From Bacillota bacterium (GTDB lineage: Bacteria; Bacillota; Ch66; Ch109): a stretch of 64,000 bases of DNA. Positions 9,064 through 17,271 of this stretch are shown one piece after another (the stretch's first letter is position 1; every line of letters begins with the position of its first letter). The notes below the pieces were generated by a model. It had not been told where the DNA came from, searched no databases, and saw only the letters and a list, made by a program, of their open reading frames with translations. The position numbers and the translations under genes were made by a program. The stretch is taken from assembly GCA_013178275.1 (NCBI GenBank), contig JABLWZ010000006.1:1-64000 (forward strand), in the 5' to 3' direction.

Positions 9064-9830
9064 TCCTCATCTGCCTGGCTTTGACTTATCTGGCGTATGA
9101 TCGCCGCCGCCGCCGCCGCGGCCCCGAAACCGTTGTCGATATTCACCACCGAAACGCCCATGGCGCAGGAGTTCAGCATCGCCAGCAGCGCGGCTATCCC
9201 GTTGAAACTCGCCCCGTAGCCGACGCTGGTCGGGACCGCTATCACGGGCTTATCCACCAGTCCTCCCACCACGCTGGCCAGCGCCCCCTCCATCCCCGCG
9301 ACCACTATTATCACCTGGGCGGAAAACAGCAGCGACTTGGCGTCGAACAGCCGGTGGATGCCTGCCACCCCGGAGTCGAACAGGGTTTTTACCCGACACC
9401 CCATCGCCTCCGCGGTCCGGATGGCCTCTTCCGCCACCGGCAGGTCGGCGGTTCCCGCGCTCACCACCAGCAGTCTTCCCCGCGGCTGCACCGGGACCTG
9501 GCGCACCTCGAGTATCCTCGCCGCTTCGTGGTAGTGGGCCTCGGGCAGCTCGTCTTTCAGATAGCTGTAAAGCTCCGGGCCGCAGCGGGTAGCCAGCACG
9601 TTGCTTCCCTGCCCCATGATCCTCCGGACTATCTCTTTCACCTGTTCGGGCCGCTTGCCGGGACAGAAAACCACCTCGGGGTAGCCCTGCCGGAGCGCCC
9701 GATGGTGGTCGATCTTCGCGTACCCGATATCCTCGAAGGGCAGGTGGCGGAGCCTCTCCACAGCGTCCCCGACAGAGGTTTCTCCCGCCCTAACCGCTTC
9801 GAGCAGCCTCCGTAAAGGCTCCTGCTCCAT
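9054..9830 (-). CDS. larB: Nickel-pincer cofactor biosynthesis protein LarB
   Basis: The 258-residue protein resembles LarB, a PurE-like enzyme that carboxylates and hydrolyses nicotinic acid adenine dinucleotide in the first step of the nickel-pincer nucleotide cofactor pathway. The AIR-carboxylase-like C-terminal half shows VVSAGTADLPVAEEA (about 122-136), AGMEGALASVVGGL (about 178-191) and AVPTSVGYGASFNG (about 196-210). Length is normal for the family. The partners larC and larE and a lactate-racemase-like larA are not in this window. It overlaps the downstream flavoprotein gene. Confidence 0.88.
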   Translation of the reverse strand: MEQEPLRRLLEAVRAGETSVGDAVERLRHLPFEDIGYAKIDHHRALRQGYPEVVFCPGKRPEQVKEIVRRIMGQGSNVLATRCGPELYSYLKDELPEAHYHEAARILEVRQVPVQPRGRLLVVSAGTADLPVAEEAIRTAEAMGCRVKTLFDSGVAGIHRLFDAKSLLFSAQVIIVVAGMEGALASVVGGLVDKPVIAVPTSVGYGASFNGIAALLAMLNSCAMGVSVVNIDNGFGAAAAAAAIIRQISQSQADEEWR

Positions 9831-9847
9831 CTTTCTCCTCCAATCGA

Positions 9848-10687
9848 TCAGGCTAACAGCGCCTCGCCGTCGCTCAGGCTGTCGATCACTTTAGACATTA
9901 TCTGCTCGATGTCATCTTCCTTTAATCCCAGTGTCTCCATCGCCTTGGCATCGAATGTATAGTACATCCCGTCTATCCCCAGCCCGATCCCCATGCTCAT
10001 GCAGATGGCGTCCGCGACGTGGGTGATGCTGGACAGGACCAGGTTCTTCTTGGAAAACGCGGGCTGGTGGTGCAGCTCGATGGTCTCCACCAGGTCTGCC
10101 GGCAGGTTCCACTTTTGCGCCACCCGGGCGCCTACCGTCGCGTGGTTGTACCCCAGAAGCTGCTCCTCCACCTCGGTGAAGGGCAGGGCCTCTCGCCTCA
10201 CCTTGTCGACCACCTCCTGATACTGCTTCTGCAGGTGGTGGCTCATTATCAGCTTTCCGATGTCGTGCAGCAGCCCGGCGGTATAGGCCTGTTCGACATG
10301 ACGGTACTTGACCCTCTGGGCCAGCAGCCGCGCAGTCATGGCGCTCGCCTGGGAGTGCTTCCAGAGTTCTCCCGGTTCGAGCGCGTAACCAGCCAGCGGC
10401 CTTCCCAGCAGGTTGTACACCGAGGCAGCCAGGACCAGGCTGCGGATGGTGCTGAACCCCAGCAGCACGATGGCCTCGGAAACCGAGGATATTCTCCGCT
10501 GGAACCCGTAATAGGCCGAGTTGGCGAGCCGCAGCACCTTGGCGGTCAGGCTCTGGTCCTGGGCTATCACGTCGTTCAGGTCGCGCACCGTCGATTCCGG
10601 GTCATCGGTCAGCTGCAGGACCCGGGTGGTAACCGCCGGTAGCGCCGGGATCTCCTTTACACTGGCGGTTAGCTCTTCAATCCTCAT
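9848..10687 (-). CDS. HDOD-domain signalling protein
   Basis: A single HDOD domain fills about residues 10-210 of this 279-residue protein. The helical segment KVLRLANSAYYGF and the HD-like LLHDIGKLIMSHHL are visible. HDOD proteins are regulatory relatives of HD phosphohydrolases, often tied to c-di-GMP, motility or stress output, and usually lack catalysis. The start codon directly abuts the stop of the upstream unknown gene, so the two form a coupled pair. Confidence 0.85.
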   Translation of the reverse strand: MRIEELTASVKEIPALPAVTTRVLQLTDDPESTVRDLNDVIAQDQSLTAKVLRLANSAYYGFQRRISSVSEAIVLLGFSTIRSLVLAASVYNLLGRPLAGYALEPGELWKHSQASAMTARLLAQRVKYRHVEQAYTAGLLHDIGKLIMSHHLQKQYQEVVDKVRREALPFTEVEEQLLGYNHATVGARVAQKWNLPADLVETIELHHQPAFSKKNLVLSSITHVADAICMSMGIGLGIDGMYYTFDAKAMETLGLKEDDIEQIMSKVIDSLSDGEALLA

Positions 10688-11146
10688 CTAGTCCCCTCGC
10701 CTTTCCATTTGCGACCTGATGCCGCGCAGCTCCTCGTTGGCCCGGAAAAGGAACCTCTCGATGTCCTGTTTGCTGAGTTCCATCGTATCAGGCTCGACCA
10801 CCTCTACCTTGCGAAACTCGTCGCGCATAATAAAACGCACCACGTCTTCGATCGCCTCGGCGGTGATGGTGACGATAACCGGGGCGTACGCCACCGGGGT
10901 GGTGTTGTTTCCCTCGACCACGGTATAGGGGTGAGTGCTGGTTTCGATGTCTTCGATCTGGATGCCCTGAAACGGCACGTTGCGCAGGAGCGCGGCCTTG
11001 TGTTCCCTGGCTTCTTCAGCCGCACTTTCTATATTTTTGCTGGAAAAGAAAATTCCCTTGGGCTTGGTTACCCCCCGGTAGTCAAACCTAACCTTAAGCT
11101 TCAGGGGTACGTTGATCAGGTCATTGTCCACCCGACTTTTGACCAT
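10688..11146 (-). CDS. Hypothetical protein coupled to the HDOD gene
   Basis: I do not recognise this 152-residue soluble protein. It has a probable alpha/beta fold with an acidic C-terminal helix (about 120-150, rich in Glu/Arg) and no signal peptide or membrane segment. A strong ribosome site (AGGAGGT) precedes the ATG. It ends exactly where the HDOD gene begins, which suggests a joint function. Confidence 0.6.
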   Translation of the reverse strand: MVKSRVDNDLINVPLKLKVRFDYRGVTKPKGIFFSSKNIESAAEEAREHKAALLRNVPFQGIQIEDIETSTHPYTVVEGNNTTPVAYAPVIVTITAEAIEDVVRFIMRDEFRKVEVVEPDTMELSKQDIERFLFRANEELRGIRSQMERRGD

Positions 11147-11374
11147 TAAAACACTACCTCCTACTTACCGAGTCAAATATACTTTTATTATGAGGGCCAA
11201 AGGCCAGCACATCTCTGCCCGCCCTTACTTCCCTTTGCCTGACGGCTCGGGTGTCCTGTTTAATATTATCGTGAATCCGTCCGGTTTTGAGCATATACTT
11301 CTCCAAACCGCCCTGCAATTCCTTCAATTATAACCGAGTATCATCATTTTAGCTCAGTTTTGCACCAATTTAAA
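11147..11374. other. Intergenic region without recognised gene
   Basis: The stretch between the unknown gene at 10688-11146 and the rluB terminator holds no convincing ORF. A TATAAT-like hexamer lies on the minus strand near 11330 without a clear -35 partner. A promoter for the HDOD pair is expected here, but I cannot place it. Confidence 0.4.
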
Positions 11375-11404
11375 TAAAAAAATGGACGCCTTTTAAAGCG
11401 TCTC
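11375..11404 (-). terminator. Intrinsic terminator downstream of rluB
   Basis: On the minus strand GACGC (11402-11398) pairs with GCGTC (11389-11385) and a T-rich run follows. It lies about 45 bp after the rluB stop codon. Confidence 0.8.
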
Positions 11405-11446
11405 GCGATTGTATTCATATATTTAAGATGAACCCGGTTCCCGGTC

Positions 11447-12289
11447 TCAGTCGAACCCCTTTCTCCTGACCGCCGCCTCCTTTTTCGTCTTATGCCGGAG
11501 CGGCTTGACCTCGCCGGCCGCCAAACCGTGCAGCCGGGTTACCTCCTCCTCGGTCAGCCTGCGGTACGAGCCCACCTTTACTCCTTTCAGGTCCAGGAAT
11601 CCGTACTGGGTTCTTTTCAGGCGCATCACCGGGTGCCCGATCGTCTCCAGCATCCTTCGCACCTGACGCTTCCTGCCCTCATGGATGGTGACCAGCAGTA
11701 TCCCGTTGCCGGCCTCCTGCCCGATAACCCTGACCCGAGCCGGGGCGGTGGGCCCGTCCTCAAGGACCATGCCCTGTTCGAGCGTCTTTAGTTTCTGCGC
11801 GCTGGGCACCCCAAGGACATTCGCCTGGTAGGTCTTCTCCACCCCGAAGCGGGGATGGCTCAAGCGGTAGCAGAGGTCCCCGTCGTTGGTCAGCAGCAGC
11901 AGTCCTTCGGTTTCCATGTCCAGCCTTCCCACCGGGTAAAGCCGGTACGGCAGGTCCTTGACCAGATCGACCACCTTCGGTCTTCCCCGCGGGTCGTCGA
12001 GCGAGGTTATAAAACCGCTCGGCTTATTGAGCAGCAGGTAGACCTTTTCCTCGGGACGCGATATCGGCCGGCCGTCGATCTCGATCAGGTCGCCGCCGAT
12101 ATCGACCCTGGTCCCCATCTCCGTCACGGTCTGCCCGTTTACCTTGACCCGACCCTCGGAGATCATCTTTTCGCTCTGACGCCGGGAGGCGATCCCCGCC
12201 CGGGCCAGCACCTTCTGCAGCCGCTCATCCGCTCGCTCCGACAAGAGCATCCCCTCCGCATTGAGTCCTTGTTTTCTATTATTCACCAT
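11447..12289 (-). CDS. rluB: 23S rRNA pseudouridine synthase RluB family
   Basis: The protein has an N-terminal S4 RNA-binding domain (about residues 20-75, DERLQKVLARAGIASRR) and an RsuA/RluB catalytic domain. The catalytic Asp lies in GRLDMETEGLLLLTNDG (about 121-137). The enzyme isomerises a uridine in 23S rRNA helix 89. It is a little longer than B. subtilis RluB. The first codon pair ATG-GTG makes the exact start uncertain; the GTG has the better-spaced AAAGG ribosome site. Its place beside spmA/spmB matches B. subtilis gene order. Confidence 0.9.
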   Translation of the reverse strand: MVNNRKQGLNAEGMLLSERADERLQKVLARAGIASRRQSEKMISEGRVKVNGQTVTEMGTRVDIGGDLIEIDGRPISRPEEKVYLLLNKPSGFITSLDDPRGRPKVVDLVKDLPYRLYPVGRLDMETEGLLLLTNDGDLCYRLSHPRFGVEKTYQANVLGVPSAQKLKTLEQGMVLEDGPTAPARVRVIGQEAGNGILLVTIHEGRKRQVRRMLETIGHPVMRLKRTQYGFLDLKGVKVGSYRRLTEEEVTRLHGLAAGEVKPLRHKTKKEAAVRRKGFD

Positions 12290-12329
12290 ATCCTTTCATA
12301 ATCCCTCTTTGCCAGGCCCTGCCCCGGCC

Positions 12330-12869
12330 TTATTTAAAAAGCACCGTGCAGATGTAAAGTGACACGATCAGTCCGGTGACGTCCGCCAGCAGCCCGGCGG
12401 CCACCGAGTGCCGGTAGTTTTTTATCCCTACCGAACCGAAGTAGATGGTCAGGACGAAGAAGGTGGTATCGGTGGTTCCCTGCATGGTGGAGGCCAGGCG
12501 CCCGATAAACGAGTCGGGCCCGTGGGTCGCGATAAGCTCGGCTGCCAGCCCCAGCGCCGCGCTGCCGGAGAGCGGACGCATTATCGCCAGGGGCAGCACG
12601 TCGGTGGGAAGACCCACCAGGTTCAGCGCCGGTCCAATCACCCGGGCCAGCATCTCCATTGCGCCGGAGGCGCGGAATACTCCTATCGCCACCATCATCG
12701 CCACCAGGTAGGGGATGATCTTCACCGCGGTGTAGAACCCCTCCTCCGCTCCCTCGACGAAGGTCTGATACACCGGCACCCTCTTCAGATAGCCCAGTAG
12801 CGGGATCACGAGCAGCAGCGACGGGATGGCCCAGCGTGATACCAGCGTCAGTCCCTCGATAAGCATCAT
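12330..12869 (-). CDS. spmB: Spore maturation protein B
   Basis: The 179-residue membrane protein carries a nucleoside-recognition (Gate) domain. Recognisable parts are the start MMLIEGLTLVSRWAIPSLLL and the later MRPLSGSAALGLAAEL and STMQGTTDTTFFVLTIYFG. SpmB works with SpmA in dehydrating the spore core. I chose the ATG at 12867-12869 because it overlaps the spmA stop by 4 bp (ATGA) and gives the length of B. subtilis SpmB. The open frame extends further upstream, but that part only shadows spmA. Confidence 0.92.
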   Translation of the reverse strand: MMLIEGLTLVSRWAIPSLLLVIPLLGYLKRVPVYQTFVEGAEEGFYTAVKIIPYLVAMMVAIGVFRASGAMEMLARVIGPALNLVGLPTDVLPLAIMRPLSGSAALGLAAELIATHGPDSFIGRLASTMQGTTDTTFFVLTIYFGSVGIKNYRHSVAAGLLADVTGLIVSLYICTVLFK

Positions 12870-13462
12870 CCCCGCTCCTTCCTGCGGTGGTGCCACCTGC
12901 GCATCAGTGCGTCGCCGGTCAGGGCCACCACGGTGGCGCAGAAGGTCGCCAGGATAGTGGGGCCGACTATATCGGTCGGGCTTGCTGATCCGTTCGCCAC
13001 CCTGACCCCGAGTATCGTGGCCGGTATAAGGGTGATGCACGAGGTGTTCATCGCCAGGAAGGTGCACATGGCGTCAGAGGCGGTATCCGAATCCTGGTTG
13101 AGCTTCTGCATCTCCTGCATCGCCTTTAAACCGAAAGGGGTCGCTGCGTTCCCCAGGCCGAGGACATTGGCGCTCAAATTCATGATGATCGCACCCAGGG
13201 CCGGGTGCCCACGCGGCAGGCTCGGGTAGAGCAGCACCGTCAGCGGTTCCATCAGGCGGGCCAGCATCCTGACTATTCCCGCCTTCTCGGCTATTCTCAG
13301 CAGTCCCAGCCAGAGCGACATGGTGCCGATCAGTCCCAGGCAGACCTCCACCGCCCCCTGCGCGGAGGCGAAAGCCGATTGGGTGACCACCTCCACCCGA
13401 CCGTTTACCACCGCCGCCAGCACCCCCAACAGCAGCAATCCCATCCAGACCGCGTTCAGCAA
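12866..13462 (-). CDS. spmA: Spore maturation protein A
   Basis: This 198-residue multi-pass membrane protein with a nucleoside-recognition domain matches SpmA in length. Typical segments are GLGNAATPFGLKAMQEM and FLAMNTSCITLIPATILG. It acts with SpmB in core dehydration and spore heat resistance. A dispersed hairpin repeat lies about 70 bp upstream (13530-13559), and the ytfJ terminator lies before that. A mother-cell promoter is expected, but I could not place one firmly. Confidence 0.92.
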   Translation of the reverse strand: MLNAVWMGLLLLGVLAAVVNGRVEVVTQSAFASAQGAVEVCLGLIGTMSLWLGLLRIAEKAGIVRMLARLMEPLTVLLYPSLPRGHPALGAIIMNLSANVLGLGNAATPFGLKAMQEMQKLNQDSDTASDAMCTFLAMNTSCITLIPATILGVRVANGSASPTDIVGPTILATFCATVVALTGDALMRRWHHRRKERG

Positions 13463-13529
13463 CTGAAGCCCCCCACTAAAATGACGTTTCCATTTTTATC
13501 CTATGAGGGCTTCCGGGGACCTAGAACGG

Positions 13530-13559
13530 GCAAAGGAAATCTTGGCTATCTCCAAGTTC
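13530..13559 (-). repeat. Dispersed hairpin repeat, partial copy C
   Basis: On the minus strand this reads ACTTGGAGATAGCCAAGATT followed by a pyrimidine-rich tail. It forms a CTTGG/CCAAG hairpin and resembles the copies at 25950-25999 and 43584-43636. It lies upstream of spmA. Confidence 0.55.
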
Positions 13560-13582
13560 TTATATACTTTTTAATTATGCAA

Positions 13583-13610
13583 ATTAAAACCGGGCCTGCA
13601 GCAGGTCCGG
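13583..13610 (-). terminator. Intrinsic terminator downstream of ytfJ
   Basis: On the minus strand CCGGACCTG pairs with CAGGCCCGG around a CTG loop, with one mismatch, and TTTTAATTT follows. It lies about 35 bp after the ytfJ stop. Confidence 0.8.
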
Positions 13611-13643
13611 CATTGTACATGGTCAATTCAGTTTTTCCGCGGT

Positions 13644-14051
13644 TCAAGATTCGGTCACCCTCACGGTAGCTGTGTTCTGGCGCTGCATGACCATGCTCTG
13701 GATCTGGCTCAAGACCTGGGGAGCCAGGTCGATCAGGCGGTCGACCGCCGCGTTGGAGTCAACCGGCAGCAGCCGCACCTGGTTGTGCCCCACCACCAGG
13801 AAACCGACCGGCTGGACCGATACACCAGCGCCGCTTCCTCCGCCGAACGGCAGCCCGCCCGGCCCCTCGGAAACCCCGGTGTCGTACTCTCCCCCTCCAG
13901 CGGCGAACCCGCAGCTCACCCGGGACACCGGCACTATCACCATCCCGTCCGGGGTCTCCACCGGGTCTCCCACCACGGTATTTACATCCACCATCTCTTT
14001 TATGCTCTCCATGGCCGTTTTCATCAGGGTCTCTATCGGATGATTGGGCAC
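13644..14051 (-). CDS. ytfJ: Sporulation protein YtfJ/GerW
   Basis: The 135-residue protein matches the YtfJ (GerW) family. It starts with an amphipathic helix, followed by the core GDPVETPDGMVIVPVSRVSCG (residues 28-48). A Gly-rich stretch and the segment VQPVGFLVVGHNQVRLLPV come next. In B. subtilis GerW is a forespore protein needed for germination with certain nutrients. A good sigma-G-type promoter lies 57 bp upstream. Its usual partner ytfI (DUF2953) is 11 kb away at 25151-25837. Confidence 0.9.
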   Translation of the reverse strand: MPNHPIETLMKTAMESIKEMVDVNTVVGDPVETPDGMVIVPVSRVSCGFAAGGGEYDTGVSEGPGGLPFGGGSGAGVSVQPVGFLVVGHNQVRLLPVDSNAAVDRLIDLAPQVLSQIQSMVMQRQNTATVRVTES

Positions 14052-14107
14052 TTGCGCTCCTCCTTCGCTCGACCTAATCGATTCGGCCGCTATTAATCAG
14101 ACAAGAC

Positions 14108-14138
14108 TAATATGAGCCGGATATCTAAAATTTATGCA
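14108..14138 (-). promoter_or_regulatory. Forespore (sigma-G type) promoter of ytfJ
   Basis: On the minus strand TGCATA (14138-14133) and CATATTA (14114-14108) are separated by 18 bp. This agrees closely with the sigma-G consensus, and ytfJ is a known forespore gene in B. subtilis. Confidence 0.65.
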
Positions 14139-14354
14139 TTCGATCCCAAAATTCGATCGCCCGGTGGACTGCCCGGTTTCGTTAAAATGTATTAGGTAAA
14201 AGGTAAGATGGCATTTAAAATGTGTTAAATAAGCAAATACTTTCTATTCTAAGATACTTACATATATTTTCATAATAATGGGACCTTTTTGTGGTAAAAT
14301 TGATATGGTTAAAGATTCAATTGGACGGGTTCCCTTTTAAGAAAGGCTGATCAG

Positions 14355-14549
14355 ATGTCTATCCTGAAAAGCATCCTAAAGATGTTTCGTCATGATGATC
14401 TTTATATCCCGATGCAGGAAGACCCTTTTTTAAAACGGGGCCTGCAGAACCGTCTTTACATTACGCCCAATACGAGATTGGGTTCACTGCCGACGGTTAA
14501 AAGAGAGCTTAAAAAATCCCGATCGGATGCCGATCCCGAACGGGAGTGA
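14355..14549 (+). CDS. Small basic hypothetical protein
   Basis: This 64-residue ORF is one of the few on the plus strand. An AGAAAGG ribosome site lies 8 nt before its ATG, and a hairpin with a T-rich tail lies about 20 bp after its stop. The protein starts with an amphipathic helix (MSILKSILKMF) and ends in a charged tail. I do not recognise it, and the 300 bp upstream are AT-rich without a clear promoter. It may be a real small gene, but the support is only contextual. Confidence 0.4.
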   Translation: MSILKSILKMFRHDDLYIPMQEDPFLKRGLQNRLYITPNTRLGSLPTVKRELKKSRSDADPERE

Positions 14550-14567
14550 GCTTTTAAGCGAACCAGA

Positions 14568-14595
14568 CCCCACGCCGGTGGGGCTTATTTCTTTC
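14568..14595 (+). terminator. Hairpin downstream of the small ORF
   Basis: CCCCAC (14568-14573) pairs with GTGGGG (14578-14583) around a GCCG loop and is followed by CTTATTTCTTT. The stem is strong but the T-run is interrupted. Confidence 0.5.
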
Positions 14596-14980
14596 TGCTG
14601 GCGAAAAAAAGAACCCTGCATTAATGAGGCGGGGCCTCTTAAAGCCAGGGTCCAAGTTAGAGGAGCATCACGCCTGTTTGCGTGCTGCTTGAGACAGGGC
14701 CTACCTTCAACAAAAAAGCCGGGAGGTAGGTTTCACCGCGATCACGTTTCATAAATTATTGCAATTATCATGCCAATTAATCCCAGCTCAAAGTGAACCG
14801 CTCTCCCGGGCCATCGGCAGTCTTTTCCCTGGTTCTTCTTTTTCTGGCAGCATCTAACCCGCCTGGCATATTTAGCCACCAAAATAAAACGAGGGCGGCG
14901 CGGGTTAAGCCCACAGCGCCTGTTTTACGGGCCCGGCAGGGTTTTTTCTTTTTGCCAAAGGTTTTTAGCAAAAATGAAAA
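14596..14980. other. Intergenic region with no recognised gene
   Basis: About 385 bp without a credible coding region lie between a plus-strand hairpin and the acetate-transporter terminator. It holds a CCTACCT/AGGTAGG inverted repeat around 14700-14730 with a 17-base loop, and several poly-T/poly-A tracts. I cannot assign a known RNA family; SRP, 6S, tmRNA and RNase P RNA signatures were looked for and not seen. Confidence 0.4.
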
Positions 14981-15019
14981 AGAAAAAATCCCCGCCTCGG
15001 GTATCTCCAGGAGGCGGGA
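14981..15019 (-). terminator. Intrinsic terminator of the acetate transporter gene
   Basis: On the minus strand TCCCGCCTC pairs with GAGGCGGGGA across a short loop and is followed by TTTTTTCTTTTT. It is a strong Rho-independent terminator 54 bp after the stop codon. Confidence 0.85.
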
Positions 15020-15072
15020 CTCAAAAAGGAGGTGCTTATAACGATGTACGGGTATCCGGCAGGTTTTTTCGT

Positions 15073-15681
15073 TTAGTGTGAGGCCGGGACCTTGATGATC
15101 GGGCCCGGGCAGGGGATTATGCTCCTGCCGAATGTGGTGTTTACCACGATCGCCGCAGCCAGCAGGAGGCCGCCGCAGCCGGCGACCAGCGCCAGCCATC
15201 CGATGACCGGGGCTGCGGCTGCCTTGCTGATGATCCCCAAGTCCATCAGGGCCAGCAACGGCAGGGCCACGTCAAAGCACAGCACCGCGATCAGCATGTA
15301 CAGGGGAGACCTGAAATAGACCGGGGTCCAGAGGATCAGGGAGAGGGCCAAAGCCGCCCATCCCCAGCCATCGATGCGCGCGTCAAGCTGCCAGCCGTAC
15401 TGCGCGGCTAAGAACTTAGTGATGAACTCCAGACCGGTGGCCAGCATGAAGAACCCGCTGAACCAGGTGAAGACGTTGCCGCCGGACAGGTTGCCTTCTT
15501 TCAGTTCGATGACCCCGACAATCACCTGGACGACGAAACCGCCGATCATCCACATCCCCATCAACGGGGCCGAACCGGCGCCCACCTTTCCCGTCATCAC
15601 CGCGTAGAAAAGGAAACACACCATGCCCAGGGCCACTAGGCCCGCCGGCATCGGATTGGCAAAACCGCCTTCTTTTGACAT
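15073..15681 (-). CDS. Acetate uptake transporter, GPR1/FUN34/YaaH (SatP) family
   Basis: The 202-residue protein has six hydrophobic segments and the family N-terminal motif NPMPAGL, a variant of NPAPLGL. I chose the ATG at 15681, preceded by AAGGAG about 9 nt upstream; the longer frame adds 13 unsupported residues. The family moves acetate or succinate with protons. Here export of acetate formed by beta-oxidation, or re-uptake, would both make sense. A sigma-54-type promoter lies about 125 bp upstream, as at the beta-oxidation operon. That suggests common control by the activator at 17272-18711. Confidence 0.88.
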   Translation of the reverse strand: MSKEGGFANPMPAGLVALGMVCFLFYAVMTGKVGAGSAPLMGMWMIGGFVVQVIVGVIELKEGNLSGGNVFTWFSGFFMLATGLEFITKFLAAQYGWQLDARIDGWGWAALALSLILWTPVYFRSPLYMLIAVLCFDVALPLLALMDLGIISKAAAAPVIGWLALVAGCGGLLLAAAIVVNTTFGRSIIPCPGPIIKVPASH

Positions 15682-15804
15682 GTAATCAACACTCCTTGCA
15701 AAACAGATCGATAAATTCAAGTACTATTCATCCGGGTCAGTCCAGCCGTCTTTCCTCCTTTCTTGTCGCTGTTCTTTTACGGCAATTCGCCTTATCTGGT
15801 AATG

Positions 15805-15820
15805 AGCAAATAGTATGCCA
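15805..15820 (-). promoter_or_regulatory. Sigma-54 (-24/-12) promoter of the acetate transporter
   Basis: The minus strand reads TGGCATACTATTTGCT. This keeps the GG/GC cores with the required 5-bp spacing and differs from TGGCAC-N5-TTGC at one position. It lies about 125 bp upstream of the start codon. Confidence 0.75.
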
Positions 15821-15914
15821 AATTTCTGATAATTGAGTCAATACGATACAATTCAGTATTTTTAAGGATTATCACCCAGGTTCTGGTTATTCAGGTGTTC
15901 TCTGTTATTCGTTT

Positions 15915-15932
15915 ATTAGAATAATCACTAAT
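15915..15932 (-). promoter_or_regulatory. Candidate enhancer site for the sigma-54 activator
   Basis: ATTAG-N8-CTAAT is an inverted repeat about 100 bp upstream of the -24 element. One arm reads ATTAGTGATT on the minus strand. A similar ATTAGTGAAT arm lies about 90 bp upstream of the sigma-54 promoter at 25005-25020. An overlapping TTATTC-N8-GAATAA repeat (15905-15924) is also present. Two occurrences only, so the assignment is tentative. Confidence 0.4.
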
Positions 15933-15975
15933 CGTTTTTAGCGCCCTAATCGTCTCCAGTCCAGGTTCCTATCGA

Positions 15976-16006
15976 TAAAAAAGCGCTTAGCTTTAAAGCT
16001 AAGCGG
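15976..16006 (-). terminator. Intrinsic terminator downstream of the chemoreceptor gene
   Basis: A perfect palindrome, CGCTTAGCTTT and its complement, is followed on the minus strand by TTTTTT. It ends the transcript of the gene at 16095-17231. Confidence 0.85.
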
Positions 16007-16094
16007 TTTATCACAGAAAATAAGGTTTACGGCGTTTTTACCGGCTCATAAACCGGATTGTTTAAATGATGAGTGAAAAAGGTCTTTACCCTCC

Positions 16095-17231
16095 TTATAT
16101 ATCTTTCGCCGCCTGCGCCAGCCTATCCGCCAGCAGGGCCAGCTCCGTCACCGATGCCGTTACCTCCTCGGTGGCCGCGGCCTGTTCCTGGCTCTGCTTG
16201 AGGGTTCCCTCGGAGGCGCCGCTGATGGTGTTTATCTTGTCGCCTATCGCCATGGTCAGTGCTCTTATGCGGTCCGCCGTCTCCTTCGACTGGTCGGACA
16301 GCTTCCTGATCTCCTCCGCTACGACCCCGAAGCCTTTACCGTTTTCTCCCGCTCGCGCCGCCTCGATCGCCGCGTTCAGCCCCAGCATCTTGGTCTGGTC
16401 AGCCACGTTTTTTATGAAGTCGAGGATCTCGTTTATCTCCGCCGATATGGCGGCGACCTCTCTCACCCGCTCCGCCAGCTGCCCCTCGTTTACAGATATC
16501 TCACCCGCTGACGCCGCCACCTCCTGCATGACCGACGCTATCTCCTCGATGTTCGATTTCAGCCGGGAGGCCGTTTCCTGCAGGTCCTCGGCCAGGGCCC
16601 GGGGCAGGAATACGCCAAAGGTGGCGACCACCAGCCCATCGTCGGGGTCGAACAGGGGTATGCTTATGGCCTGGACGGATTTCCCGTACATGCTGGCGTC
16701 GAGGATCTTCGAAACCGGCCGCCGGTTCCTGATGCACTCGATCGCGACCCCTCCTTCCTTGAGCGGGGTGCCTGACTGCAGGCTGGGCAGGTCGAACTTG
16801 GGAGAAGGCTGCCTCAGGAGTATCTTCTCCAGGTCGGTGGCTATCAGCAGCGCTCCTTCCGGGAACGACTCGGCCAGCGGCTTGGCCAGGTGGGGGAAGG
16901 CCCTCCCGACCGGGTGAAACTTGTGTATCGCGACCCCGAAACTGCCCTTCACATCTTCCCCCTCCGGTATCGGCCAGGCCCATACCTTTAAGCGCTTGCC
17001 GTGAACGTTGCGGGGGATTGTCCCCTCCATGAAGCGCTTCTCGGTCACGCACTTGTGCACCAGCCCCCCCGAATCCAGCGCCTGCCCGGCCTGTATCGAT
17101 GGCAGTCCCAGTCCCTTGTCCTCAACGAAGGTGTAGCTTTCCCGGTCGCTTATAAAATAGGCGCACTCGGTTTCATAGGTATTGACCAGTTTTTCCGCGA
17201 ACTCGCGGTAAGCCTCCATGCGTTCGTTCAT
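16095..17231 (-). CDS. Soluble methyl-accepting chemotaxis protein
   Basis: The 378-residue protein has no membrane segment. The N-terminal 210 residues hold two similar sensor units (about 30-110 and 135-210, each with an S/T-L/I-x-x-G-xx-L...GG core and FGV strand). They are followed by a helical stretch and a short signalling domain. The hairpin tip is recognisable in [23 protein letters not shown] (about 300-322, quoted in part). The sensor may detect an intracellular metabolite. It follows the sigma-54 activator gene by about 40 bp on the same strand and near the beta-oxidation genes, suggesting substrate-linked taxis. Confidence 0.85.
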   Translation of the reverse strand: MNERMEAYREFAEKLVNTYETECAYFISDRESYTFVEDKGLGLPSIQAGQALDSGGLVHKCVTEKRFMEGTIPRNVHGKRLKVWAWPIPEGEDVKGSFGVAIHKFHPVGRAFPHLAKPLAESFPEGALLIATDLEKILLRQPSPKFDLPSLQSGTPLKEGGVAIECIRNRRPVSKILDASMYGKSVQAISIPLFDPDDGLVVATFGVFLPRALAEDLQETASRLKSNIEEIASVMQEVAASAGEISVNEGQLAERVREVAAISAEINEILDFIKNVADQTKMLGLNAAIEAARAGENGKGFGVVAEEIRKLSDQSKETADRIRALTMAIGDKINTISGASEGTLKQSQEQAAATEEVTASVTELALLADRLAQAAKDI

Positions 17232-17271
17232 CAGCTGGAATCACCGTCCTTCATCGTGTTTTTTACCTGCT

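Noticed and set aside
12870..13067. N-terminal extension of spmB to a 245-residue protein
   Set aside because: The extra residues are a frame-shifted reading of spmA; the ATG overlapping the spmA stop gives the normal length.
14596..14760. Possible structured RNA in the 14.6-14.8 kb gap
   Set aside because: Only one hairpin with a long loop is visible and no known RNA signature matched; evidence is too thin to call a gene.
15044..15076. Ten-codon plus-strand ORF with a strong AGGAGGTG ribosome site
   Set aside because: It lies in the 3' untranslated region of the acetate transporter on the other strand, overlaps that gene's stop, and has no promoter or conservation evidence; the purine run is likely chance.
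14777..15199. 140-residue minus-strand ORF overlapping the acetate transporter
   Set aside because: It runs through the transporter's terminator and shadows the real gene in another frame; composition is Arg/Gly-rich as expected for a GC-rich shadow.
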